DNA of 64,000 nucleotides from Paraspadella gotoi (taxonomy: Eukaryota; Chaetognatha). The notes below the pieces were generated by a model. The model was not told where the DNA came from. It made no database searches and saw only the letters and a list, made by a program, of their open reading frames with translations. Location of the stretch: the NCBI GenBank assembly GCA_051294375.1, contig JBJCIZ010000028.1, forward strand, positions 930,437 through 994,436, written 5' to 3'. Numbering within the stretch: position 1 is the first letter of the stretch; every line of letters starts with the position of its first letter. The translations under genes and the position numbers were made by a program. Positions 22,601 to 35,294 of this stretch are shown here, one piece after another.

Positions 22601-25600
22601 CTGACGAGTCTTGGCAATATATTAGCATATTGGTCATAAAAAAATGTGGCAATAATGTGACAAAAACAGTAGCGAATGTAAATCTTAAAAACACATTTTC
22701 CAACGAGCGACGTTCAAAATGTCATTAACGACTGAAAATACAAATGATAAAAATTTGGAAAAAAGTAGATTTAATAATTGCCCCGTCTCAAAAAACTGCG
22801 CCGAGATAGAGAAAAATATGACCAACAAAGACAATTCTCTTTGCAATTCTCTTTCACACACTCCTCTCTCTCTCTCTCTCTACATTCTAAGACTTATTTT
22901 TTCAGCCTGATTTTCTATTGTCAATTTATGATTCATGAATATTAAGGAATAAATGAGTGTTTTAATTAATTGCATACATGATTCTTGGACTGATTGATTT
23001 AGTGATTGATTTATCTTTCAATAGATTGATTATTGTTATTGAGTGATTGATCCATCTATCAATTGATCAAATGATTGACTATTGGTTCTTTTACTGATTG
23101 ATTGATAGTTTATACAAATGATGGTTTTTTGCGTTTTTTTTTTATTTTTTTTTTCTTCATTTCTTTTTTTTCTTCATTTTTTATTCATTCATTTCATTTG
23201 AAAGAGAGAGAGAGAGAAAGAGGGAGGGGAGAGAAAAGAGAACATGAAAGAAGGTAAATGAGATACTCTGGTTAATCCTAAAAACTTGTCTCGAGATAGT
23301 CTGGTTAAACTCATTATTAGCTTGGACAGGGAAATACTTGGCCAGGTGACATGGGGTAGTCACTGTAGGATACAATGCCCTGAGCGCTAGCTTTTTGGGA
23401 GATGATTGTACTTCATCCAGATGTTCTAATTACATACAACCAGTTTGCCGGAGAGGCCCAATATAAAATTAGCATTCATATTCATCTAAATGTTCTAATT
23501 ACTTTTTTTTTTTTCTGAAAAGAAAACAGCAAACAAATAATTGGCGGGAATGGTTGCAAAAATATCTTATGTTAACAATAAACTAAACAAAAAAGGAAAA
23601 TAAAAAAGAAAAAAGAGATCAGGGGACAAAGTCAAGCAACTCCATCCACATGGAGACGGCAACTCAATCACGGGACTTACGGGAAGCAAGCAGGTCCCAT
23701 TCTCGCACTGAAGTAACAAAAATCTCTTCCAAAAAAGTGCTTAGACGTTTTGCCGATATCTAAGCCTGCATTCTTCTTTTGATTTGGCAAAGTCTTTTTT
23801 AGGTTTGGAGGAAAGCATCCAGGACCATGCCCCAAGGTAGTGACCAAAGGGATAAGCCACGTCGGCGGCAGTTTGCCTTCATACTTAGATGTTTGGCCAG
23901 ACGAAGCTCGTTCCAGGGCATATGTGGGGTTGAGGATGGTATTGATAACTTACAACCAGTTGTCATTTTAAAATATAGCGTTCATACAAGGATATCTTCT
24001 GCCCTCGCTCTCTCAACAATCGTAACTTTAACCTTTTACATTATTCATCTATTTTTTAAAATCGATTTTTTTTTCCAAAATTTACTTTCTTCTTTAAAGA
24101 TGAATAGTAAAGTTTTTCGATTGATCTGAAACTTAAAGACTGTTAATTTGAATGGAAAATATTACCTATTTTAAATATTAATGAGATATTTTGATGCGTA
24201 CAGTTTTTATTGGGGTTTGAAAAAAGGTATTTTTTTCTCTTTTGACAATTTCAAAATGCCATATCTCGGCCTTGGATGATCTAATTTACAAAATATTTAT
24301 ATATTTAGAATCCTTGTCTTAATCTCTTTTTATAATAATAAAAAATTTAAATTTGATAAAGTATTAATAAATACCTTTTTAAATTAACATCTTAAAAATA
24401 ATATCAATTGAAAATAAATGTAAAAATTCTCCAAAACAAGCTTAAGTTAAAGCCTTATACAATGTAATTGTTAAGCACTTAAAACAATAAAAATACTTAC
24501 CTAGTAAGGAGAAATTTAGTAAAGTAGAAAAAATCCTAAATATGCAAATGAGATTATGCTTATTTTAATTTAAATTTTTTAGACACCAGCAGATAAAGTA
24601 TGGGCTTTTGCTATTTTTATGGTTAAAAAATCAATCCAGTTCTCTGCATATTTTAGGTATAAATGACAATTGAATTTTTGTTATTAAAATTTTGACCTGT
24701 GACAAAATTTTTTTTTGAGATGACCGAAATCATATATGTTGTAGATACCGAAGGCCCATCTAAGACTATAATATAAAATCATTAATATTCACTAATATAA
24801 TAGTATGACTGATTAAATAAAATGACACATCTAAAATATTTCCCTTAGTAATGCTATAAAACTGTTCAAATTTTATTCATATTCTGACAAAATCTCAAAC
24901 TTTTGAATATTATGTAAAATTTAAAATGTACTACATAAAATGATCAAGTTATGCAACTTTAAAATTTTTTTTTTTGGCCTATTTTTAGTGTTTAGAATTG
25001 TCCGATTTAATTTATAAACCCAATGGGCAATAGACCACGTTTAGACTATTTTATGTTAAATATCAGCTCATTGGACGCAAAAATATAAGAATTATTTGAT
25101 CCTGGAAAAAGGACAATCTACGCTTCGGGTACTATAGGAAAATTAATGAGTTGAGAAGGGCTCGGAAAAGATTTATGAGGATTGGGAGGAAAAAGAAGGG
25201 TGGGAGGGAAGATCCATGAAATGAAGATTTGGCGGAAGATTTGGGGGGGCAAAACTGATAAGTGAGTTGAAAAAGAGGGGTGGGGGAAGATTTATGGGAT
25301 GAGGAGGATGATTTTGCTGAGGAAAGCTTAATAGTGAAGTTGCAAAGGGGTGGGATAAGGAGGATGATCAGGGGAGAAAGGATTTGGGTATTGTAATATT
25401 TCCGACTCGGCGACGACCTCCCAATCCTCCCCAGATCGCGAGCCTTACCCTTCCGGTGTGGCCCCCATCGATCCCGCCGTCAACGCCTTCAAGACTCGAC
25501 TCGACGATGTCGACGTCCGCATCTACGATCCCATCGATCGAAAGGAGAAGGGGCCGCTCTTCATCTACCTTCACGGAGGCGGGTGGGCCAAGGGCAGCAT

Positions 25601-27749
25601 CGATCAATACGATCTCACGGGTGAGGAAATAACCAGCTCCCACCGCTTCAATAATGATAACAATCTCGACGTTGGCTATCTTGAACCTATCTATAAAATT
25701 ATCAGAAAAACGACAATGCTTAACTTCAAATATGCGAATCGAATTTAAAGAGCCTAAATATATCTCAACAGTGTACCGACTCTCGAAATCCCTGCCCTCC
25801 TTTCTCTTCGTCTCCGTCGACTACCGCCTCGCGCCGGAGCACCTCTACCCCGCGGGTCTCGACGACGTGAGCTCCGTCTACAAGTTCCTCGTCGAACACG
25901 CCGCCAGCTACTTGATCGACGTGGAGAGGATCGTCGTCGGTGGAGACTCCGCTGGAGGTTGATGGGGGAGAGGAGTAGAGCGGATTTCGATTCGTTGGTG
26001 GATGGTAGGGGGATGTGTGTGTGTGTAGATAAGGTGCTTAAAACAGGCTGCGTATTGTAATACTTCTAACAGCCATATAAATAGGGTCGAGCATTTGAGA
26101 ACCAAGCTTGGCAGGTCGCTACGACTCCCTCAAAACTGTCGTCGTCACGCTTATCGAAAGGGCTGGAATCGATTCGTCATTAAACCGTTGGCCTTTTGGC
26201 CTCCATGAGACAAAGTGTCTCTAATTGGGGACGAACTTATGGGAAGAGAGTCAGAGGACCGGATTGAGAAGATTGATTTGCTATGTGAGCCAAGCTTCGA
26301 ATAAGTGTTGAATGGAAATGCAGGGGGGGGAACATCTTGTTTTTTTTCCCCGCGGGTTAATCTACGTTACTTTTTTTTTATTTCTGTAAATGGGAGGCTT
26401 TTCAATTATCTCGACAGGAAATTTAGCGGCGGCTTTGTGTCTCAAACTCCGCGACGAAAACGCGCGACGCCGCGCGGACGACGCGCTGCCCGTGCCTAAA
26501 CTGCAGGTAAATAACGTCGAATTAATCTAAAATCAAATCATTGGAAATCCAGTCTAATCAAAACTATCCATATGTAATCAATCAAAAAATCAATTGATTA
26601 AAATCGATAGAAATCAAATCAACTTATCGAGTCAATCGAACTCGATCAAATCAAATCAATGAAAATTAAACATCCAAATCAAATCGAATTGATTATAATT
26701 ATCAAAATCAAATTAATTAAAATCAACCGAATCGAAGAAAAATCAATCCATCCCCGACCTCTAAACCTCTAAACTTCCCATTCAGGTCCTGATTTACCCC
26801 GGCCTCCAATCGGCAGATTTCTCCACGCCCTCCTATTTGTCTTCCTCCGTGATGCTGTCCCGAGAAGTCGTGACCGCGTATTTGGCCAATTATCTCACCG
26901 GGTCGGAGGACGGTTACGAGGGAATCTTGAGGAGGAGGCACGTCTCACCCGAAATGGTAAGAACGGAATCGTTATTAATGTCCCTCGAAATATATAACCG
27001 AATGTCCTTCTTAAAATTTGTTTTTTTTTTAAAGTTGGACGGCCGCAATGATTTAAAAATAAGTTTAGAAGGTCTATGGTTCAAGTTATTTGGTGGAATA
27101 TTACTTAGCCTTACTTTTATTTTATACAAAGTAATTTTCTAAAAAATGTCATTATTAATATTAATTACTGAAAATATAATATTTGATAAGCTGTTGCAAA
27201 TTGTTCCAGAAACCTCGAAAAATCAACGTGAATCATACTTCGAAACGTAGACAAATTATACATATAATATATATATATATATATTATAATTATTTTCTAA
27301 ATTTATACAGCTACATGCAAATAAGATTTGTTAACATGCATTTTTTTCTCTCCTCATCCCAGCGTCGCCTGAGCAAAAAACACCTCAATCCCATCTTGAT
27401 CCCGGAAACTCTCAAGGCCGGCTACGTCCCGGCCGACGACGAAGACGACTACGACCCGGAATTCGCCGCCAAGTTCGAGAGGGCGGTGAAAGACCCTTAC
27501 ATCTCGCCGCTTCTGGCCGAGAGTGTCGAAAACCTCCCCGCCGCTTACCTCATAGCCTGTCAGTACGATCATCTCAGGGACGACGCCATATTTTACGCGC
27601 GGCGCCTCCGCGCAGCAGCAGTACCCGCGGAGCTGCGCGTCTATCGAGGAGCGTGGCACGGGATCATGTACAAGACGAACTTGGTCAAGATGAAAGGCGG
27701 CGAAGTCATTTCCGACGATTTGACGCAATATTTGGCGGAGAACGTTTGA
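19661..27749 (+). CDS. AADAC: Arylacetamide-deacetylase-like esterase (alpha/beta hydrolase, hormone-sensitive-lipase family)
   Basis: Six exons: 19661-19835, 25435-25620, 25772-25957, 26418-26506, 26786-26956, 27363-27749. Phases agree and give 397 residues, close to vertebrate AADAC (about 400). Exon 1 encodes a short signal anchor (FAGVVAVAAFLVY). The oxyanion motif is HGGGW in exon 2. The nucleophile is in GDSAGG, which spans the exon 3/4 border. The acid is in CQYDHLRDD and the histidine in GAWHG, so the catalytic triad is complete. Family role: ER-membrane serine esterase acting on acyl esters or amides, lumenal side. Intron 1 is 5.6 kb and holds the foldback element; other introns are 150-460 bp except intron 5. 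The specific member (AADAC versus NCEH1) cannot be settled from this. Confidence 0.9.
19800..20075 (+). repeat. ~105-bp minisatellite that includes the end of AADAC exon 1 and its splice donor
   Basis: Three copies contain AAGAGGATGATTTGG, GAGGAAAACTGAT and a donor-like AGTGAGT (at 19836, about 19941 and 20049). Copies 2 and 3 contain an in-frame TAG before the donor. Degenerate copies recur at about 25150-25390, on the other side of the foldback element. Confidence 0.85.
20107..25133 (+). mobile_element. Foldback / long terminal inverted repeat element, non-autonomous
   Basis: 20107-21195 plus 21985-22078 is matched in reverse complement by 23965-25133 (about 1.17 kb arms, roughly 85-90% alike by eye). 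Shared landmarks are GAAGCGTAGA near the outer ends, CAATGGGCAATAGACC, and GATATCCTTGTATGAACGC at the inner ends. The spacer 22079-23964 has (ATCA)n on its left and (TGAT)n on its right, so it is also partly self-complementary. No open frame over ~100 codons resembles a transposase. The ends and target duplication are not resolved. It sits inside the minisatellite of AADAC intron 1. Confidence 0.8.
21196..21984 (+). repeat. Left-arm-only insert in the foldback element
   Basis: About 790 bp present in the left arm but absent from the right arm. It is AT-rich (TAATTAAT strings), then has two direct copies of a ~130-150 bp unit (about 21530-21660 and 21680-21820) that both contain CATTTCCACTC and GAGTAATTGGTGTT, followed by a GGAC/AGAC tetranucleotide tract. 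Confidence 0.7.
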
Positions 27750-28065
27750 AAGAGAGATAGAGAGACAAGACAGATTAAAAACGATATCTTCACTTTCCGA
27801 ATTCTTTGGAGGTTGTGCCTTTTTATATCTTTACCTTTTTTTTCTCAAATTTTCTTACACTGCCACTCAAAATGTGATCGGTTTATTTTACCAAAATTTT
27901 TCTCTTCTGTTCGAACTGGGTTTTTTTGATTATCAATCAAAATCTATAGTTTTTTTTTACACCTTACAGTTGATTCACTAACATTGAATCAATTTACTTC
28001 GAAAAACCCTGTAGACATTCTACAGCGCGTTTTTTCCCCAGGGGAATGATCCACTGGCTCCCACG
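27750..28065 (+). other. Intergenic region AADAC-threonine aldolase with splice-acceptor-like site
   Basis: 316 bp, T-rich. TTTTTTCCCCAG ends at 28041, 24 bases before the next ATG. I see no GTRAGT donor in the interval that could pair with it in cis. Confidence 0.6.
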
Positions 28066-30246
28066 ATGGCGTTGAAATCTAGAACGACGGGGCGAAGCTT
28101 CGCTCGATTCTATCGGCAGGACGCGGCTCTGCAATACGGCGCCGGCGCCGTAGGGCAGCGCTTCGTCGATCTGCGGAGCGACACTGGCGAGTTTGAAAAT
28201 GGGGTTGGGATGGATTTGGGATGAATAAATTATTTACTTATTTGTTTATTTAGATATTTAGATATTGTGGACGCAACAAGTTTCAGAGTAAGAACTCGTT
28301 GCGTCCACAATATATATTTTTTTTTGTTTATTTGTTTATTTATTTATTCGCTTAGTTATTTAGTCGTTTATTTGTTTATTTAAAATTTTGTATTAATGAA
28401 TCTATTTCCTCCCAACAAACCAAACCAAACCTCCTCCTCCAGTGACTCGTCCGTCGGCCTCGATGCGGGCGTCGATGGCGGCGGCGGAAGTCGGCGACGA
28501 CGTCTACGGCGAAGACCCGACGGTGCAGCGGCTGCAGCGGAAAGCCGCAGCCTTCTTCGGCAAAGAGGCCGCGCTCTTCGTCCCGACCGGTGAGTTTTTT
28601 GCGTCGAAGGGGATGATAAGAGCGGGGGTTCCCTTTGTCCCTGAGATTCGATCATGTTTCATTGGCAGAGAGAGAGAGAGAGAAAGAGAGAGTTTGAGTG
28701 TGTGCGTGCATGTGTGTGTGTATATCATTAGCCTGCTTCCATTTCGATTACGATACCGCTGAAGGCACAGTGTAACTGTTAGTAAGTAATTGGTGACAAA
28801 ATTTGGTTTATTTCTCCTCATCTTTCCAAATCTCTTCATCATGTGGCTGTCGCCACTAGCGTCAGTTGATAAGATGGCGTTGACCGGAAACAAGAATTGA
28901 CGTTGGCGTTCGTCAATTGGCAAAATCAGTTTATTTAATTGTTTATCAATAAAAACAATCATTTTATCAGTTATGTTATTTTTGACTTTTATATCTTTTG
29001 TTTTTAATGAATGACGAATGATTAGCCTCTGGTCGTCTGTCCGTTGGTTTTTCATATATTATTGATTAACTAACTTACCAAAAGTTATTAATATTTCATA
29101 CGTATCCGAATTCGAAAGGTAATTTATAGAAATCGATCCGACCACGACATGCAGATAGCATATTACAGAATTTTACAAGAGGAGCGAAGTATGCATCGGA
29201 GTCTCCAACGGCGCCCACGAATCAGGGCGTCAAGCGGACGGCGCCTTCGATGTCCGCACGAATTTTATCCCCGACATTTATTCTTGTATCTTTCAAGTCC
29301 GCCCTTTCCCCTCCAACGTCTCCCACCTCTTTCTCCCTCTTACTTACCTCATGACCTGACCACACCCACTTGGATTTTAAAAACTAAAAGGTACGATGAG
29401 CAACTTGATCGCCGTCATGTCCCACTGTCGCTCGCGGGGCGAAGAGATAATCGTCGGTCACAAGTCTCACCTCTATCTCTACGAACAAGGCGGCGCCGCT
29501 CAGATCGCCGGCGTCCATCCGCGCGCCGTCCGGAACCGCGAGGACGGCACGTTGGATCTGGAGGAAGTGAGAGCTGCCGTCAGGGAAGACGATCCGCACT
29601 ATCCCAGGTTAATTGTATGTTTGGTTAACATTTGTCACCTTTTTTCGTTTCTATCGAAAAACGTTGTCATGGTTACTTCTTTCGTCGTAGTTTTCTATCA
29701 GGTCGGAAATCTGGGGTGAGATGGGAGAGGCACGTTTAATAAGCTTTAATATCACTTGTTACCACGTACCGGATTAATTAATCAATGAGACAATGAAAGA
29801 AATCTCCTTCTGTTTTCTGGCCATCGATCGCTTCGTGATTTTTTTCAATTTTCCTTTCCGTTTTTCTCGGCGCCGGAATCCGGAACTTCCTTGGTTCCGG
29901 CCGTTCAGAGAAAACGGACGGATCAGCTCTCGCGGAAAGAGAAATCCTTTTTAAATTAAGCGACTTCAGGCGGTTCTGATTTCAACACTTGCGATCACGG
30001 CAATATGCAAATTAATTTTTTTTTCGTTTCGAATTTGAATAGATTCCCCTTTGACGATTTAGAAATTTTTTGATATTGTAAGGTAAAAAAACATATCCAA
30101 TAGCATTACTGTGGTTTCCTTGGGGAGTGGGGTCAAACATTGAGTTTTAAATTTTTCTCCGAATAAGACGAGAAGATTGAAGAAAGCTCTCGCGCGTAAG
30201 ATTGATCTCATCGTCATACCTCAACTTTTTCCGGTGAATCGCGTGT

Positions 30247-30298
<52 letters not shown>

Positions 30299-30593
30299 CT
30301 CTTCTCTCTCTTCTCTCCTCTCTCCTCTCTTATCCTCATCTCTCTTCCTCAACGGCCAAGACGCCCATTCGGCCAGATCACCGCCTCCTCTGCTCTGGAG
30401 AACACTCACAACGCCTGCGGCGGCCGCGTCCTCCCACGGCGCTTCTTGGCGAGGCGGCGGCGGTGGCGCGCGAGGCCGGACTACGCGTTCACTTGACGGA
30501 GCAGAGACTCTTCAACGCGTTGGCCGAATACGAGGAGGCACGCTCCGTCGTGGCGAGGCACTTTGACCCATCAGCATCTGCTTGTCAAAGGGT

Positions 30594-30650
<57 letters not shown>

Positions 30651-31718
30651 TTTGTTTGAAAATCGCTTCTCCAGCGTTATTTTTATGCGAGTTTAGAGCA
30701 AGAGCGAGAAAGAGAAAGAGAGATGGAGAAGGAAGGAGAGAAAGAGGGTACGAGAGTAAACAAAAAAATCTAGCAAGCAAGAAAGAAATAAACGATACGA
30801 ATATATCAATTAATCACGTAAGCAATTAACTAGTTTCTTACCTTCATGGCCTTTATTGCTTTATTGCTATCGTTTTATCAAAATCATTTTTTTCCCCCAT
30901 TTGTTATTTGTATCAAATTTTTCAGTTAAAGTTCTTTGTTGAATGTTCAATCGCTAGTTTGTATCCTCTCTTCTCGCCCACCCCTACCCCCCTTCCACCA
31001 CGTCTATCCACCACTCTATCCACCAAGGCCTCGGCGCCCCCGTGGGTTCCCTCCTCATCGAGCGACGCGGATCTCGTCTCCTTCGGCCTTCGACTCCGCA
31101 AGGTCTTGGGCGGCGGAATGCGGCAGGCGGGGGTCGTCGCCGCAGCGGGGGAGATCGCCTTCGACGCCGGACCCGAGAGGCTCGTCGAGGATCATCGAAA
31201 CGCCAAGGTGGGGGAGGGCTTTGGAGGGGGGGTCTTGGCTCGAGGAAGAGTCGATCGGCGACCGCAAATTGTCTTTTCGTTGGGCTTTGTTTTTAATGGG
31301 CATTGGCTCAGGAGGACTCGCCATTAGACCGATCTCCCTCTTCCTCTCCCTCTTGCCGGCAACCCCGCCAAGCCTGATTTCCAATGCTGGCGAGCAAAGC
31401 GAATATTGTTCATTATTCAATTCTAAATTAAAGAAAATTTGCAGCCTCCTTCTGCACAGTGCCTACTTATAGTTTCTGTCGATTCAACCTCCAGATCATC
31501 GCCTCGCCGTCGCTTCTCTCTCTTCCCCTCTCCTCACCATCGATCCTCGATCCGTCGAGTCCAACATCGTCATCTGCAAAGTGAACAAGTCGCTCGTCAC
31601 TCCGGCAGAGATCTCTGCGCGACTCGAAGCCGTCTCGGGACCCGACGAGGTTTCCTTGTTTGCTTTTTTCTGTCGCTGTTTCGCTCTTTCTAATTGCTGT
31701 CTAGATCTCTATTGTCAC

Positions 31719-31789
<71 letters not shown>

Positions 31790-32212
31790 GCTTATCTCTC
31801 TCTGTGAGTGTGTCCCTTTTTCCTCTTCTACTTCTGTTTCTCTTTTCTTTCCTTTCTTTATTTCTCACTCCCACTTTCTTTCTTCCCCTCCCTCTCTCCC
31901 TCACAACAATCCTCACACCCATTGTGGTTCATTTTCAAAATGAGATTCTTCATATCTTTTGATACGTTTTTTCATAGGAGTCTTATTTTACTAAATAATT
32001 CAGCCATAGGGGTTTGATTAATAATTTGAAGTTTTCCAATTAATATTCAAAGATTTCATCTCCAGCTGGCCGTCCTCATCAGCGGTATGTCGGCCACCGA
32101 CGTCCGCTTCGTGACCCACGTGGACGTCTCTCGCGAAGACGTCGCCGCCGCCGCGGAAAAGATTAAACGCGTCGTCCGCCAGCTGGAGAAAGAGAAGAAG
32201 GTCGGGGGATGA
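28066..32212 (+). CDS. L-threonine aldolase (PLP-dependent, fold type I), first copy
   Basis: Exons 28066-28186, 28443-28589, 29391-29607, about 30377-30591, about 31028-31207, about 31495-31650, 32066-32212; about 393 residues. Family landmarks in order: [56 protein letters not shown], the substrate-loop ENTHN...GGRVL, HLDGARLFNA, and the PLP lysine in [12 protein letters not shown] (split by intron 4), then LGGGMRQAG. It would cleave threonine or allothreonine to glycine and acetaldehyde. Intron 1 has a GC donor (ACTG|GCGAGT), the same in the second copy. Exons 1-3 and 7 are clean here; exons 4-6 have indels (an extra C near 30380, extra AG in exon 5, a missing A in exon 6) that the later copies correct, pointing to sequence error. 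Confidence 0.85.
28262..28313 (+). repeat. Near-perfect hairpin in threonine aldolase intron 1
   Basis: ATATTGTGGACGCAAC pairs with GTTGCGTCCACAATAT around a loop of about 20 bases. The second copy is at about 38586-38638 with one extra loop base and a shortened 3' stem. Confidence 0.85.
30246..30300 (+). repeat. (CT)n microsatellite
   Basis: CT dinucleotide tract upstream of threonine aldolase exon 4. Related tracts follow exons in this gene at 30595-30650 (GA), 31731-31790 (CT) and their copies near 35226, 40603, 40947 and 42090. Confidence 0.9.
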
Positions 32213-32697
32213 AATTATTGGATCTATTTGGACCCATATGGACCCTTTTGGACCCTTTTCTCGCGCGAGCCTTTAATTCCCCGATTACGTTGTGTCAGCA
32301 AAGGAAGAAGAGGTCGTCTTAACAATCCTCTTTTACAAAATCTTGGCTAATTACTTTCGTACGTTTTTTTACTCGTTGATTTTTAAATTATTACTTGGCT
32401 TATGAATGTTTTAATCATTGCTTAATTTAAAAAAAAAGATTTTCTCACAAATTACAACGATATTTTTTATCGTTATATCTCTTGCGAGGTATCAAGTTAT
32501 CAGTTGTTAAATACTCTGTCGTAATTCATTGTGATTTTGTTTTCAGACTCTCTCCCTCTCTCCCATTCATGGTTAAGCGATATTTCGAAAAAAAAAGGAA
32601 AAACAATTCCCCCTAACATACAATATTTAAAAAAAAACAAAAAAAACAACAGTTTTAAATTAATGATCGAGCGTCGACTTTAAAAAAAAAAAGAAGG
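32213..32697 (+). other. Intergenic region threonine aldolase-MetRS, first copy
   Basis: AT-rich. GTGATTTTGTTTTCAG ends at 32546, about 150 bases before the MetRS ATG, and looks like a 3' splice site. No gene seen. The second copy is 42585-43074. Confidence 0.55.
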
Positions 32698-35042
32698 ATG
32701 AAGATCTTCTGTCACCCTTCTTCTCCGAATTCTTTGAAACTGGTGATCGCCCGCGAGATCGGCGCCGTATCTCGCGCCGCGCCGGAGGTGGCGCTCGAGT
32801 CGGTTCACCCGGCGTCGCGCATCGTGCCTTACCTCAGAGAACCCCGGCTGCCGATTTAGAACTCGACGATGGGCAGGTGAGGTTATGTTAAAATGTTAAA
32901 TGAATGAAGTGGTTGCACTCTTTGTATTTTAACTGAATCAAATAATTTCAAGGCTGATAAAATGTGAAAATAATTTATAACCGGGAAATTTGGTTTCACG
33001 GACTAAGTTTTAAAATCGTATCTAATTTTTTAAAAGTTTTGACTCTTTGTCAATAAATACTTTAAATCGCGATTAAAAATGTTAATAATTTTTTCGATCA
33101 TTGAAAAAAAAAAAAAGAAAACTTTAAGGCGGACCAAAGCTCAGTTTCGCAACTTACAAATTGAATTCTGGAATCACTTTTTTCCTGCCCCTCCAGTTTC
33201 TCTTCTGCGAGAACGCGGCCTGCGCCTACTTGTTCCGGAAGTCGGGCGAGGCGCCGCTTGACAGAGAGGCCGAGGCTCAACTGGACTTTTGGTTGGAGTG
33301 GGAGGCAAACGACGTTGAGGAAAAGCTTGGACGATGGTGAGGGTTGTTGAGATATACTTTTAAAAATAATGTTTCTCTCTCTCTCTCCTCTTTCGGTTTT
33401 ATTCTTAGTCAGTAGTCACCCCCTTCCCCGATTCAAGGATGTCTTCACCCCCCCCTCCCCCCATATTTAATCCCCCCTCCCCCCATAATTAATCCCCCCC
33501 CCACTTTCCAGCCGCCACACTCCCCGCCCTCCTAACCCGGCTGGACTCTGCTCTCTCCTCCACCCACCTCGTCCCTTCCTCCGGCCTCACCGCCGCCGAC
33601 GTCGTCATTTGGGTCACTCTACTTCCGGTTCTCGGCGCCGCCGGAGACGATTCCGCCGCCGGACGCCGCTTGGAAAATCTCGATCGGTGGTTTCGAAGGC
33701 TGGAAGCTCAACCCGCGTTTCGGGTGAGGCTGGGAAAGAAGATAGAGAGAGAGAGATTTGCGACCAACTAACATCTCATTTGCATATTGTAGTAATTTGA
33801 TTAAATTCAAATTATATAAGTCTTTTGAAAATGTTAATTTAGGATGAATGTTACTATATAAAGAGTTTTATTTGTTAGGTGGTTTTTATGCGTATTTGGC
33901 TTTTCTTGCATTAGTAATCGAAATATATTTTAAAAACCTTTTAGCGTTTGATTTTAGTTATTTAAATAAATAAACGATATCGAAACTATGCGCATTGATA
34001 AGAGTTATTTTATTGTGTCAAGCAATTGATGTAATACATAGTTGTTCCTTGTTATTTCTTATTAATAATTTCCATCAGCAATCAATGTTAATTTCAATAA
34101 TGACATCAATATAATAATCTCATCAGATCGCGATTGATAAGTTATCGTCGGCGCCTCGACCTTCCCGACCGTACAACGTCCTCGAGGGAAGTTTGAGGAG
34201 GATCGAGAGAAGACGACGACAAAAACGACGACGAAGACGACTGCAACTGGCGGTAGGGTCGCTCCACGACGGCGGAAGTCGTTTTAATTTCATTTCGTTG
34301 TCGTTTCGCTTTCAGGCCAAAAAGTCAACTCTAACGAAAACCACGACCCTAGAGCGGCGGAGGAAGCCAAGTTCGAACTGACACCAGTGACCCCCGGTAA
34401 CTAACTTTCGAATACAAAGATTAAACATTGAACGAACGTTTAAAAAGAATTCCCAAACCCCTTTCGAAAGAGCGCGCGGATTCGGTGTTGGCCTCGTGGC
34501 AACCGACCTGCAGTCACCCCGATCCTCCGGCACCGACGCCGTTGAAGACTCGCGTCCACCCGATCCTGCCGGAGAAGGGAAAGAGGAACATTCTCATCAC
34601 GTCCGCTTTGCCTTACGTCAACAACGTGCCTCACTTGGGGAACATTATCGGTAAGTTGGGGGGGGAGATGGAAATGAGGATTGGGGAGAGAAGGGGGGAG
34701 GAGTTCGGGGAATTTGAAAAAAGATTGGAGATCGTTAAAAGTTTGTCACGATGGCTGCGGTTACGTAAAATCCTTTGATCTCATTTGCATATCGACGCGT
34801 TTGCAAGTTTTTTTTTTATACAAATTTATACAAATTTTGTTTTGGAGAAGCGATTGTTTTTGTATTTTTGTTAAATCATGAAAATAACTTCGAAACCCAA
34901 GTAACCTAAATCATAGCCTTTGACGAACTTTGGGGGAAACATTTCGGTATATGTCGTTCAGTCTTTGTCTTCTCGCCTCATATCTTAGCAATAGTCGGAA
35001 TGCCCTATGTTGCAGTATCGGGAGTATATGAAATTGTCTCAA
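32698..35042 (+). pseudogene. First (broken) copy of the MetRS 5' exons, probable assembly duplicate
   Basis: Corresponds to 43075-45540 of the MetRS gene. Exon 1 has lost a T near the end (CCGATTTAGAA), exon 2 has an extra A near its end, and exon 5 has two homopolymer changes. Exon 3 is better here than in the later copy: it keeps the third C in CTAACCCGG. It stops at a 25-N run just before the exon that starts GCTGCGTCCTC in the other copy. Confidence 0.75.
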
Positions 35043-35067
35043 NNNNNNNNNNNNNNNNNNNNNNNNN
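35043..35067. other. Assembly gap, 25 N
   Basis: Exactly 25 N. Left flank is MetRS intron 6; right flank jumps back into threonine aldolase exon 4. Confidence 0.99.
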
Positions 35068-35221
35068 CGGCGTTCTTGGCGGAGGCGGCGGCGGTGGCGC
35101 GCGAGGCCGGACTACGCGTTCACTTGGACGGAGCGAGACTCTTCAACGCGTTGGCCGAATACGAGGAGGACGCTCCGTCGGTGGCGAGGCACTTTGACTC
35201 GATCAGCATCTGCTTGTCAAA

Positions 35222-35294
<73 letters not shown>

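Noticed and set aside
22540-22610. Hammerhead ribozyme at CTGACGAGTC
   Set aside because: A CTGACGAG string is present, but the GAAA strand and stem II do not follow it; only a simple CTCGTC/GACGAG hairpin remains.
22079-23964. Transposase inside the foldback spacer
   Set aside because: Longest frames are below ~100 codons, have no catalytic motif and are interrupted by simple repeats.
28396-28655. Arg-rich frames overlapping aldolase exon 2 in other registers
   Set aside because: Shadows of the GC-rich aldolase exon, which matches the family in its own frame.
30595-30780. Frames encoding RERERERE or SLSLSLSL
   Set aside because: Translation of (GA)n/(CT)n microsatellites after splice donors.
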